Shown: one piece after another, positions 13,266-25,285 of the stretch
Layout of the letters: every line of letters starts with the position of its first letter
How positions within the stretch are numbered: position 1 is the stretch's first letter
Assembly (NCBI GenBank): GCA_021464525.1
Contig: JADRCO010000271.1
Coordinates: forward strand, 1 to 39,909
Source of the DNA: Rhizophagus sp. LPA8_4_AMF
Taxonomy: Eukaryota > Glomeromycota > Glomeromycetes > Glomerales > Glomeraceae
Direction of reading: 5' to 3'
Length of the DNA: 39,909 nt
The notes under the pieces: model-generated
Databases searched by the model: none
Told to the model about the DNA's origin: nothing
Seen by the model: only the letters and a program-made list of their open reading frames with translations
Made by a program: the position numbers and the translations under genes

Positions 13266-14132
13266 ATGCCGAGCGAAGCGTTACTTTTCCTTTTTGCTGT
13301 CATTATGGCCGCAGTTCTACTATTTACGATGGTTTTCTTTGTATCCTTTTTTTATATGAAAATTTAATTATTTAGTGAATATTATTTATAAGATTTATGA
13401 ATAAAATGAAATGGGTTTTTTAAAAAAAATCGATTAAATGCTTATCAAAGAAGAATAGTTTTTATCCATAACATAATAAAAATTGATTATCATTTAATTT
13501 TATTAGACGATTATGTTTTCGGATCTTGAATGTGATTATATTAATCCTATTGATCTTTGTAATAAATTGAATCAGGTAAGTTACGATTAAATTAATTTGA
13601 AATCCCTTAAAAGTTACAAATATTAATATATGATTATGTTTTAATCTATTCTATTTAATCATATATATATATATATATAGTTTGTACTTCCAGAAATGAT
13701 GGCTCATGCTTTCCTTACTTTTATATTTTTAATTAATGGAAGTTGGATCGCATTAATCATTAATGCGCCATTAGTTGCTTATAATGTTAACAAGTAAATT
13801 ATAAATTTTTTTGTTCTTTTATTATTATATATACATTTATCATTCTAATGATTATCTTTTTAATTGAAAAATTTTATTTTAGAGTAACAAGTAATAAACA
13901 TATGTATGATGCTACGGAAATTTTTAGAACTTTAGGACAACATAAAAAAGAATGTTTTGCTAAACTTGGATTTTATCTTATTAGTTTCTTTTATTATCTG
14001 TATAGGTATGTAAAAGCATGAATAGAGTACTTATCAATCATGAGCAAAATAATTAATTAATTCGTTTTTTTTCCCTAAAAAATAAAAAATAAATAATTTA
14101 GGATGATTGTCGCACTCATCAATGAATCCTAA
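13266..14132 (+). CDS. ERV14: Cornichon/Erv14 family ER cargo receptor
   Basis: Five exons (13266-13340, 13507-13575, 13681-13793, 13883-14005, 14102-14132) encode 136 aa, against 138 in yeast Erv14. The protein starts MPSEALLFLFAVIMAAVLLF and contains the conserved segments SDLECDYINPIDLCNKLN, LPEMMAHAFLTFIFL, PLVAYNVNK, MYDATEIFRTLGQHKKECF and YYLYRMIVALINES. Three hydrophobic segments are visible (roughly 5-27, 53-78 and 113-133). Erv14/cornichon proteins sit in ER and COPII vesicles and select transmembrane cargo for export to the Golgi. Splice junctions all preserve frame and family alignment. The small last exon (31 bp) encodes only the C-terminal residues. The gene converges on the GMF gene downstream. 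Confidence 0.95.
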
Positions 14133-14782
14133 GATTTTCAGATAAAAAAAAAAACATTGATATGTTAGAAATTGATAATTCTTGGGTTAATATGATGATA
14201 TTGATTAACTTGAGATTAATCGTATTGTAAGGTGAAAAGAGGGATTCAAAGAAAAATTATATTGGGGGAGATGGGTTTTTTTTTTTGATCAAAAAAAAAG
14301 AGAAAAAAGAACAATACGTAATCAAAAGTGATTAGATTTTTTTTAAACATTGGTTCAATTTAGTTAATATTAACAGTTTTAATATAAACGTATATGTTTT
14401 ATTTATTAACTTTGTTTTTACATATTTGTAATTTTGTACAGAGAAGAAATAAATTTCTTTATATTTGATGTACTGTATAGGATGTGTGGAAAAAAAATTT
14501 TAAGACATCATAGATGCGTAACAAAAAAAAATTTCAGGTTTACTAAAATGATTTGATGCCAAAAAATGTCGAATGAATTAATTAATTAATGTTTAATATA
14601 AATAATGTAATAATGTGGCTTTGCCATTTTGTATTACAAATAAATCTTTCATGTTCTCAAATCTTTCAAATCTTTTTATTATATAGGATAATTTTTTTAA
14701 AAAATATTTTAAGGAAGCAATTTTGACTATTAATTAAAAAATAAGTTAACGAGTATAGATGTTAAATTGGTTTAAAATAATT
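14133..14782. other. Convergent 3' region of cornichon and GMF
   Basis: The 650 bp between the two stop codons is AT-rich. AATAAA hexamers near 14447 and 14640 could serve as poly(A) signals on the plus strand. I see no gene or structured RNA. Confidence 0.5.
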
Positions 14783-15784
14783 TTAATAAATTAAACTCAC
14801 TTTTAACCATTCATCCGTTAGTGTTTCAGTATCTCGAATATCAAATACCTAATAGAAAATAGTATTTATAAATATTTTTTTATAAAGTTGGGATATTAAT
14901 TTCCTATCATTGGGTCCATTAAATGTCTATAAAAAAGTTTACTATACCTTATTTAAATCCGCTTTTTGTTGAAAATAAGTTTTCGCGCTTGCATACTGTA
15001 TAAATAAATAAAAAAAAATTTATGATAACGTCAAAGATTTCAAAGACGAATTGAGATGATTTACCAGCATATTCGTCTCGGGATTTGTAGTAACCGGTGA
15101 ATAATAAATTAAAATTAAAGGGTATGATTTGCGTCCGTCATCATGTAATAACTAATTCAAAGCGTTAGTTAAGGAAAGATATTACAAAGTTGTATAAAAT
15201 CAAATTATTCTTACTTCATAACTTAATACGATATACCGCGGAGAATTTTCGGGTAACTCTTTACGTGATTTTTTAAAATACAAGATTAAATAAAAAAAAA
15301 GGTTCAATGAAACAAAAGAACCCATTCTTAATAATTACCTTCGACAAGTTCTTCTAATGATATATTATCATATTGTTCATCTTCTATGACCAGTAATTTT
15401 TCCCTGTCGATTTTCACTTTATTTAATTGAACGGTAATAAGTTAAATAATTAGTTTTCTATATAAATTTTGTTTTTTAAAAGAACAATTCTATGCATTTC
15501 TCATGTTACCCTAAAACTCAGTTTAAACTAGATAGTCGATATATGCCTTAGCTTTTTTTTTGTTATTTGTACTAATTTGAAAACTTACAAACAAAAGCGG
15601 CACTTCCTTTTGAACTTTTCGAAAATCTAAATTTACGAAGTTTTTCTAATACTTGAGGATCCACCTCACAAGTTGAAGTCTAACGGTTTTTCGCAACAAG
15701 ACAAAGATGATGTTAATATTTAAGTTCAGATTTCAAGTTTACTCTTGTAAACGATTTAAAAGCGTAAGCTAACTTAAGTACCAT
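14783..15784 (-). CDS. GMF1: Glia maturation factor (ADF-H domain, Arp2/3 regulator)
   Basis: This gene is made of small exons, so no long ORF reveals it. Minus-strand exons: 15784-15782 (ATG only), 15679-15589, 15416-15339, 15258-15215, 15151-15065, 14995-14948 and 14848-14783, giving 138 aa (family about 140). The protein contains EKLRKFRFSKSSKGSAAFVL, SLEELVEELPENSPRYIVLS, the signature HDDGRKSYPLILIYYSP and VFDIRDTETLTDEWL, which match GMF closely. GMF binds Arp2/3 complex and promotes debranching of actin filaments; in yeast the homologue is Aim7. The start is the weak point: exon 2 has an in-frame stop immediately upstream and no ATG, so a one-codon first exon spliced at ATG|GTACTT is the simplest model. 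The identity of the rest is secure. Confidence 0.9.
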
Positions 15785-16024
15785 ATTTTTTTTATAAATT
15801 GATAAAAGATGAAAATAAAAAGTTTTGATTTTATAATTTACATGTAATCAGAAAATCATTGCCAGGATTAAAATGTGATTAGATTTTATTGAGTAATTAT
15901 TATAATAGTTGATCCATCAAGACATTATTTTATTAATAAAATGTAACATCAAAGTCCAGCATTATAGAAGAAAAAAAAAATTTTATGAATAAGAAATAAT
16001 GAGGCTCGCAATAATAAGTTTCTT

Positions 16025-16054
16025 GTTTCCGACAGGTTGGTTTCCGACAGGTTG
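16025..16054. repeat. Perfect 15-bp tandem duplication 3' of histone H4
   Basis: GTTTCCGACAGGTTG occurs twice without a gap (16025-16039, 16040-16054), 16 bp beyond the H4 stop codon, so it lies in the H4 3' UTR. It contains no obvious stem-loop like the animal histone 3' end. Confidence 0.7.
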
Positions 16055-16070
16055 AATAGGTTGAAACGGT

Positions 16071-17797
<1,727 letters not shown>

Positions 17798-18458
17798 TTT
17801 TTTTTTTTCTTTTAATGGAGGAACATTTTTATATAAATTGGTTTTTTATTTCTTTAATGTAATTGGGTGGGAAAGTTGGATATCGCTATATTTTTCCTTC
17901 ATAATTTCAATATGTACATGCTCATAAGTGTTTCGTAATAAAATTTTACGAACCCGCACAATTGTTAACTAAAACAAGCCAAATAAAATTATATTAATAC
18001 TTAATTTCGCGTCTTTAAAACATCACTAAAAATATTGTTGACTCACTAATTTGCCATTAAGATCTAATCTTCAGATAAATAAAATCATCACATCATCACA
18101 TGTATTTTACTAACTACCGTAGGACAACTTTGAATATGAACCATATTAATATAATGCCGTGAGAAAGTTGAGGCTAAAAAAGTTGAGCCTATTAGCAAAA
18201 AGGCTGAGTCATACATAAGTTGGCATATCTGATATTGAAAATCCTTTGATTTGTTTGTTACGCGAACCCAGAATTATCCGCTGTTGATTGAAAAATGTTA
18301 TTCGACGCAAAATTTCAGCCAACGATATTTTCGATATTCTCGATATCTTAATATTGCCAAGAAATTTCCCTTAAAAAAAAAAAAAAAAACAAAAAAAAAA
18401 ATTTAAGCTTTCATTTGTTTCTACTGGATTACTCTTAACAAAGATTTCTTAAAAAAAA
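17798..18458. other. H3 to SulP intergenic region
   Basis: This holds the H3 3' UTR and SulP 5' region. Around 18164-18195 two near copies of AAGTTGAGGCT/AAGTTGAGCCT also form a small inverted repeat (AGGCT/AGCCT). A and T runs precede the SulP start. No gene seen. Confidence 0.45.
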
Positions 18459-20871
18459 ATGTCGCATTCGCCGCGCGAATCGTCGACACCTACTGAGTTT
18501 GGTATGAATTTCGCTTCTATCTTATACTAAGTACGAAAAAGAGTCTAAATTATTTGTTTTGCGAATAAAATTATAAGGTAGTCAATACGATACTGACGAA
18601 GAACAGCAACTTACGGAAGTAACTCCACTTACAGCACCCGATGGATCAGGTATTACGTTCAACATAAAATAGCTCTTCTTACTCGTTCTGCACTTTCTCA
18701 CAATTCTTAAATTTAGCTCCTCAAACCAATAATAGACATAATGACTCATGGATAATTTTCAAAACTCGGCTTAGATATTATGTTCCGGTTTTCAGTTGGT
18801 TACCAACTTATTCTATACAAACATTCATTGAAGATTTTTTAGCCGGTTTAACTGTAACAGCCATTTTGTTGCCCTCTGCTTTGTCATATTCTGTGTTGGC
18901 AAAGCTACCACCTGTTCATGGTTTATATGCCATCGTCATACCTGGAACCATTTATTCATTTCTTGGCACTTCAAAGTAAATTATTATATTTATTTGAAAT
19001 TAGTTACTCATTATTGTATTCTAACTGATTTAATTATATACCTAGACAATTAGTTATTGGACCAGAAGCACTTGTATCTATGCTTATAGGTTCTTCTGTA
19101 GTACAACAACAACGATATATGAACAAAGAGGGTGACCCAGAAACTGCTATTTTAATCGCAGGATTGATAACATTTTTTGTGGGAATTTTGACGTTTATTC
19201 TTGGTATAGTTCGATTAGGATTCTTGGATTCTGTATTATCACGTGCTCTTTTGCGTGGATTTATTTCTGCTGTGGCAATTGTAATTATGATTGAACAACT
19301 TTTGGTTATGTTCAAGTTATCTGAGACAGCTGCAAAGGATGGAATTGGTCACGCATCGTCATCAGTTGAAACTTTTGTCTATATTATTACACATCTTAAT
19401 CATGCTCATATATTAACTACCATAGTTTCATTCTCAAGTCTTTCTTTTCTTTTAATAACTGGCTTCATCAAAAAAAAATTGTCCAAACGATGGCCACGAT
19501 TGCAATTTGTACCGGAAATTTTAATATGTGTTATTATATTTACAATCTTGTGTAATATTTTTAATTGGGATGAAGGTGGCGTCGATATTCTTGGATCAAT
19601 TAAAGGAGGAGGATTCCCCAGTTTCCAAATCCCTTTTCCAGTAAATCATTCTCATCTTAGGGATTGCTTTGAAGCAGCTGCTTTAATATCTGTTATCGGT
19701 TTTGTAGAATCTATTGTAGTCACAAAAACCTATGCGACAAAACATAATTATGCTGTTAGTGCCAATCGTGAGCTAGTTGCCTTGGGTACAGCAAATTTAG
19801 TTGGAAGTTTTTTCCAAAGCTTCGCTGCTTATGGTGGTATGGCGAGGAGTGGTATTAATGATAGGGCTGGTGCCAAGACTCAATTAGCAGGGCTCATTAA
19901 TGCTACACTTGTACTTTTATGCTTACTTTTCCTTCTTAGTGCATTTTATTATCTGCCGAAACCAGTATTAGCAGCAATTGTCACTGTTGCTGCTATATCC
20001 CTGTTAGAAGAACTTCCACATGATTTATATTTCATGTACAAGATTAAAGCATGGAAAGATTTTGCTTTACTCTTTTTGACCTTTTTCTCCACTATTTTTA
20101 TTTCTATTGAATATGGCACATTAATTTCAGTTGCCCTATCGTTAATACTTGTGGTTAAACATTCTACTTATCCACGTATTACATTATTAGTAAGTGCTTA
20201 TAGTTAAATAATGGTTCTTTCTTTTTTACTTACCTTTTTATTAAAACCAATTGTATTGGCAATTATAGGGTAGGATAGGTAATACAAACCGCTTCAAACC
20301 TATAAAAGATTTTCCTGACCAGGCTGAACATGTTGAAGGAGTGCTCGTTGTTAGAATTTCTGAACCCTTGTACTTCGCAAACACTGGTCAGCTTAAAGAT
20401 CGGTTAAGGCGTCTAGAAGAATTCGGTGATATGAGTGTTCATCCTTCAGAAGAAGCTCGGATGTCACCAATTGAGAATGTAATATTTGATATAGAAACAA
20501 TGGAAGATATTGATGCTAGGTATGTATATAATTAATATAGTTTTTTTACGTTGATTTAATAATAAAAAATTCACAACCAATTATAATTATTTAGTGCTGT
20601 GCAAATTCTTTTGGAAATTATTGTAGCATATCATCAACGTGGAGTTAATGTATTTTTTGTAAAATTGCGTGAAAATCAAAAGAAGTTATTTATACGTGCT
20701 GGAATAACGGATAGAGTTGGGATTGATCATTTCTTTAAGTAAGAATTTTTTTTACTTTAAAAGCGATTATTAATTTGGATTTTAATTTTAATTACATTTT
20801 TATTTGTTTCAAATAGGCGAATTCCTGATGCACTTGAATATATCAATAGAGTAGGATTGAATATTGAATGA
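18459..20871 (+). CDS. SulP family anion (sulfate) transporter with STAS domain
   Basis: Seven exons (18459-18501, 18578-18649, 18717-18975, 19046-20189, 20269-20519, 20595-20738, 20817-20871) encode 655 aa. A short hydrophilic N-terminus precedes the membrane domain (about residues 75-505), which opens with the SulP pattern LAGLTVTAILLPSALSYSVL and LPPVHGLYAIVIPGTIY, then KQLVIGPEALVSML. Ten to twelve hydrophobic segments follow, including GSFFQSFAAYGGMARSGIND. The cytoplasmic C-terminus (about 507-655) is a STAS domain: GRIGNTNRF, VLVVRISEPLYFANTGQLKD, VIFDIETMEDIDARSAVQIL. SulP proteins move sulfate or related anions across the plasma or an internal membrane; the exact substrate cannot be read from sequence. 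The start gives a short Ser/Pro-rich leader and is the first ATG in frame; no signal peptide is expected. Confidence 0.92.
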
Positions 20872-21450
20872 TCTAAAAAATTTTCTTAAATTATTTTTTA
20901 CACTTCATATTATTATAATGATGAAATAATTGCTGGTGCAATTGTTTTAATTTTTAAAATAGATGTGCAAATCATACTTTTATACAGTATATCTGTAATT
21001 ATATGTAATAAATTAACTATTTGATCACAGCTGTGTGATCTTCAATCACATGACTCTTGTATTACAAAGCTACGAATTTTCGCGTGCTAAAGCAAGTTAT
21101 AAAATAATTTCTAATCATTCATGTATAATTGATGTATTAATAAATATATTTTTGGTCATTTTTTTGCCTATTATAATTAATGAGTGTATGTAAAATAATT
21201 TCCAGTATTACTTATATAGAAACATAAAAAATTAGTAATAAACTAGATTCCGTCAATAAATTCTGGTTTATGGCAGTTATAAAAAAGAAAATTGATCCTC
21301 GTGATGGCTGATCACCTCGTACCACAACCCTTTCCGTGGTGCGGTGAGGTGGCTAGTTTTGTTATTAAATTTGAACACATGTTTTCAGAACAAAATTAAA
21401 AATTGTTCTACCAAAAATATTTGATAAAAACCGTCTACTTCAATTACCTT
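20872..21450. other. SulP to STE50 intergenic region with a GC-rich hairpin
   Basis: Mostly AT-rich. At 21313-21351 an isolated GC-rich block forms an imperfect hairpin: CACCTC (21313-21318) pairs with GAGGTG (21346-21351) and ACCAC (21321-21325) with GTGGT (21336-21340), around a pyrimidine-rich loop. It lies about 100 bp before the adaptor start codon, so it could be in its promoter or 5' UTR. It does not fit a tRNA. Confidence 0.5.
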
Positions 21451-23966
21451 ATGGACCGAACAATGGAATCTGTAACCTCCTGGGATGTGAATAAAGTACA
21501 TGCCTGGCTTTCTTCTCTTGGTTATTCCTCATATGAATCACAACTAAAAGGTACTTTGAAAATCCTCCAATTTACCAGAAATCTCGAACCGTTTCGTCGT
21601 TATTGCTTTTTCAGCGGTTAACCTTTACAACCTTTCATCTCAGAACAAGGTATAAGTGGGGAGATCTTGGTTCATTTAGACCATGAAGCACTTAAAGACC
21701 TTGGTATTCGTTCGGTCGGCCACAGAGTTTCCATACTGAAGGCTATATATAACTTGAAAATACAGTATAGTATACCTGTCGAGATTGGCGAATATATCCC
21801 TCCTTGTAAGTGTGATCTTTTTAAATAATTAAATTCGTTCTATTATATCGCTTAAATTTAATTTTTTTTGGCTCTTTACAATAGCTGCAGAATTTGAAAG
21901 TGTACGTACAACTCTTAATTTTTTATTTTGGCTTGAATAATTTAATAATTTTCATCAATTCATTTTTTAGGCAATGAGCGTTACGAATGGAATTCCAGAC
22001 CTTCGTAAAATTGAAAGCGCAATTCAAGAGAGAGGTATTTTGACATTAATACAAATAACAATTATTTTCGAGATTCGTTACTTAATATCATATCTAACTA
22101 AAATTTCTTAAATTTAACTAGATGCATTGATTTCACATTTGTCGAAAGAAATTCAAAAATTATCAACTGACTTATCAAGATTACGAGAAGACTTTTGGAA
22201 AATGGCCAAAGAAAATAAGGTTCAAATTAATTTTAGGAGAATTTTTGTTAAAAGGCTCGGAAGTACACCTATTTAAACTTCATCGAAAATTTATACATGA
22301 AATTCGAATAGCCATTGCCTGAGCCGGAAAGAAGTCCTAATAAAATGAAGTATGGTAACGTAAAGGCAAACCTATCCGTTACAGTTCCTGGCATAAGTAT
22401 AACAAACTACTCGAAATCACCGACATATTCATCGGATGGTTCAAGTGCACCACCTTCTCCTCACTCACCACGCGACGGAAATCGTAACCGTTATCACAAT
22501 AATGATTTTGATGTAAGTTGATTTTTTAATATATGTATATTATATTTAAAAATTTATAAATATAATTTTATTTATCTTTATGTTATATAGAAACAAAACA
22601 CGATGCCCCAAGTAACAATTAATGACACGCAAAATGGTTCTATAAAATTTTTTGGTAACAATCAAAATGCTAATACTAATCGAGAAGCTGAATCTTATAA
22701 AAGTTTTCGAGTGTCACTTGAAGATCCGTGTTACAAAGTCCTACCGGCTGCTCTAAAAAAATATAAAATTACAGATGACTGGCGTCAATATGCATTATTC
22801 ATTTGTTACGGAAGTCCAGGTAAATTTATTGACTTGAAAAAAGTTAAATTCATGAATCTTTAGGCTTTTTATATTGATAGCATAATCTCGATACTTTCAA
22901 CATTTTCACAGATCACACGACAGAACGTTGTTTGAGCTATGATGAAAAACCTTTATTATTATTCCAAAAATTAAAGGAAGCGAATCAAAATCCAGTTTTT
23001 ATGTTAAAAAATATCAAAGAGATTAAATCACCTGTTGCTACAGCTGAAGAAATTATTAATTCATTGAAGGCAAATAAATCGAAACGACGTACAACTCAAT
23101 TTTTAAACAAAGAATTGCCACCAGCGCCTGACGAAAATTATCCAATACTTTCCTCAAATCAACCATCCTCTGAATATCAAACATCAAGTGATTATTCTGC
23201 GGATCTGGTGGAGGGTAATGGCACAGCAGTTGCTATCTATCCATACGTTCCAGAACTTGACGATGAACTTAATGTAATTGTTGGAGATGTTTTCAAAATT
23301 AGAAGCAAAGATGGTGGTTGGTGTTTTGTCGAAAAAGATGGTCAAACTGGATGGGTTCCAGCTAATTTCTTGCTTGAAACAAGCGTAAATGGAGGGGATA
23401 TGATGGATGATGATAGTCCATATGTTGGACGAGGCGTTGCTTTAATTGATTATGATGAACTCAATATAAAAAAAGATGATACGCTTCGTATATATAAAAA
23501 ACAAGATCATTGGTTATATTGTGAAATTAATGATGAGCGTGGCTGGGTACCAAGTTGGTACGTTAGGATTGATAAAGATCTCATCTATGAAGACGAAAGT
23601 GAGGTAAATGATTATCGTCTTTTCTGACAAATTATTGTTATTATTTCATTATTTTCATTTTATTTTGACTTATAGGGTACACGTATATAATAATTCATTA
23701 AATTGTATCTTTGTTATATTTCTCATTCTTTTCGATTTAGGTGGATCCTACAAGGTAATAAAACTTAAATTGTTATTATTTATATATTTTTAGTATTATG
23801 ATTGAAAATCAATCCTTTAATTATTAGTCCAAGAAGAAATGGTTATGAAAGTGGACAGCGTTCACCTTATTTCCTGCACCACACAATGGGCACTCCGATA
23901 AGGAATAATTATAACCACAATGATTATTCCCTTGCACATCACTTTGGCGAAGGCTTCTTAATTTGA
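21451..23966 (+). CDS. STE50: SAM-RA-SH3-SH3 adaptor of the Ste50/Ubc2 type
   Basis: Model of ten exons: 21451-21550, 21644-21805, 21885-21901, 21971-22034, 22122-22219, 22312-22512, 22591-22819, 22912-23603, 23741-23754 and 23828-23966, giving 571 aa. SAM domain at about 7-75 (TSWDVNKVHAWLSSLGY... LKDLGIRSVGHRVSILKAI), coiled coil at about 100-147, a Ser/Pro linker, Ras-association domain at about 250-325 (YALFICYGSPDHTTERCLS), then two SH3 domains (about 394-446 with YPYVPELDDEL and GWVPANFL; about 463-509 with GWVPSWYV). Ste50 links the MAPKKK Ste11 to upstream GTPase signals in pheromone, filamentation and osmotic pathways. Ascomycete Ste50 has SAM and RA only; the tandem SH3 layout is that of basidiomycete Ste50/Ubc2. 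The last two exons are less sure: direct read-through into an exon at 23676 would end after GTRI. Exons of 17 and 14 bp are unusual. Confidence 0.85.
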
Positions 23967-25144
23967 GAAAGAAAAAACAGAACTTTTCACATTTATACTT
24001 AAGAACAATTCTTTTTTTCACGATTCCTTCTATGATATCTTTGTATAAAGATGGAGAAGATGTCATTACATTAAGGAAACCGGAATTTTCTGTATAAATA
24101 ATTAATTATTTTATCATATTATTTATTATTAGTCAATTATATAGTATCATTCCTTTAATTGAATTAGTAATGGCAAAACCAGCGAAAGAGATTTAACTTG
24201 ATGTAAATGGCTGGGTAGAACAGAGACAAAAAAAAAAAAATATTATTTAATTTTGATGAAAACTTCTACTTGTGTATATATTATAAACTTCGAATGTTTC
24301 TTGCTTTTTTTTTAACTTCTAATCTTTTGATTAGTTGTGGACAATTACAAATAACTAATAATGCTAGTAATAAATTAGCATTATCAGCTTTGCAATTTCC
24401 AGTTAAACCATTCACTATCAAATAATAGTGGATATGCACAAACTCACAAAACTTGAAATAAAAATAAAATATCCAGAACCTTTAATAAAGTAAATATTAA
24501 GAATTTGGTATTTTTGAAAATCATTTCTTAAAATGTAATACTGTACAAATGAGATTTAGTATTTTTACATATTACTTAATTTTTGTAATCAATTATGACT
24601 TTTTAATCAGACATATAAATATAAAACAAATAAAATGATGCTCTTATTATAATTTAAAGAATAATTTTATTGTAGATTAAAGAAGTAATTCTTTATATAA
24701 TTTATCTTATAATTAGTAGAATTATAATTTGTTATATACTTGGTAAAATAGATTAAATATAATATAATATAAAGAAATGAAAATAGATTAAAAACTTTGC
24801 CTAAATAAGAAATATAAAAAGAACCTTTAATCTTCTTTATTAAATCTAGCTATAAATTGTTTTATTTTTTTAATCTAAGATGATTTCTTGCTTTTTAATA
24901 ATAAAAAAAAATTAGAAATTAATAAATTTACTTAATTTTAATTTATATATTTAATATAATTCATTATTTAGTAAAGTTTCTTTAAAAGATTAATTTAAAA
25001 ACTGTTGAACTTAAAAGTACTTTTTAAACTGAATTCTTAGTAAATATTTTAGTAATAATATAATTTAGTAATTAGCTGTTAGATAAAGCTACTGATAGTA
25101 ATTTAAATATTTTAGAAGTATTTTACTTATTGCATTATATATAC
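23967..25144. other. AT-rich intergenic stretch, nothing identified
   Basis: This 1.2 kb between the adaptor and RAD54B is extremely AT-rich and has no coding frame or repeat I can support. The minus-strand frame at 23824-24066 overlaps the adaptor's last exon and is a shadow. Confidence 0.5.
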
Positions 25145-25175
25145 CACGTGAGTTCGCGAATTACGTCACACGCGA
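25145..25175. promoter_or_regulatory. Compact GC-rich island of palindromic sites before RAD54B
   Basis: In 31 bp there are CACGTG (25145-25150), TTCGCGAA (25153-25160, a perfect palindrome resembling an E2F site), TACGTCA (25162-25168, CRE/bZIP-like) and ACGCGA (25170-25175, MCB-like). The surroundings are almost pure A/T. The island ends 110 bp upstream of the RAD54B start codon. Role as a cell-cycle or DNA-damage control element is inferred. Confidence 0.55.
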
Positions 25176-25285
25176 TTTTTTTTTAAAAAAAAATAATTTA
25201 TAAGTTCATAACTTCACTACTTGCACAGTTGCACTACTTGCATCTATTACTATTTTTAGCTCTTATCTTCAAAGAATAATTACAA

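Noticed and set aside
19034..19315. 93-codon minus-strand frame
   Set aside because: Antisense shadow of the SulP exon at 19046-20189.
21301..21360. tRNA gene
   Set aside because: The GC-rich block has a single stem, no D- or T-arm pattern and no anticodon loop of the right size.
23824..24066. 80-codon minus-strand frame downstream of the adaptor
   Set aside because: Mostly antisense to the adaptor's last exon and its 3' UTR, with no recognisable protein.
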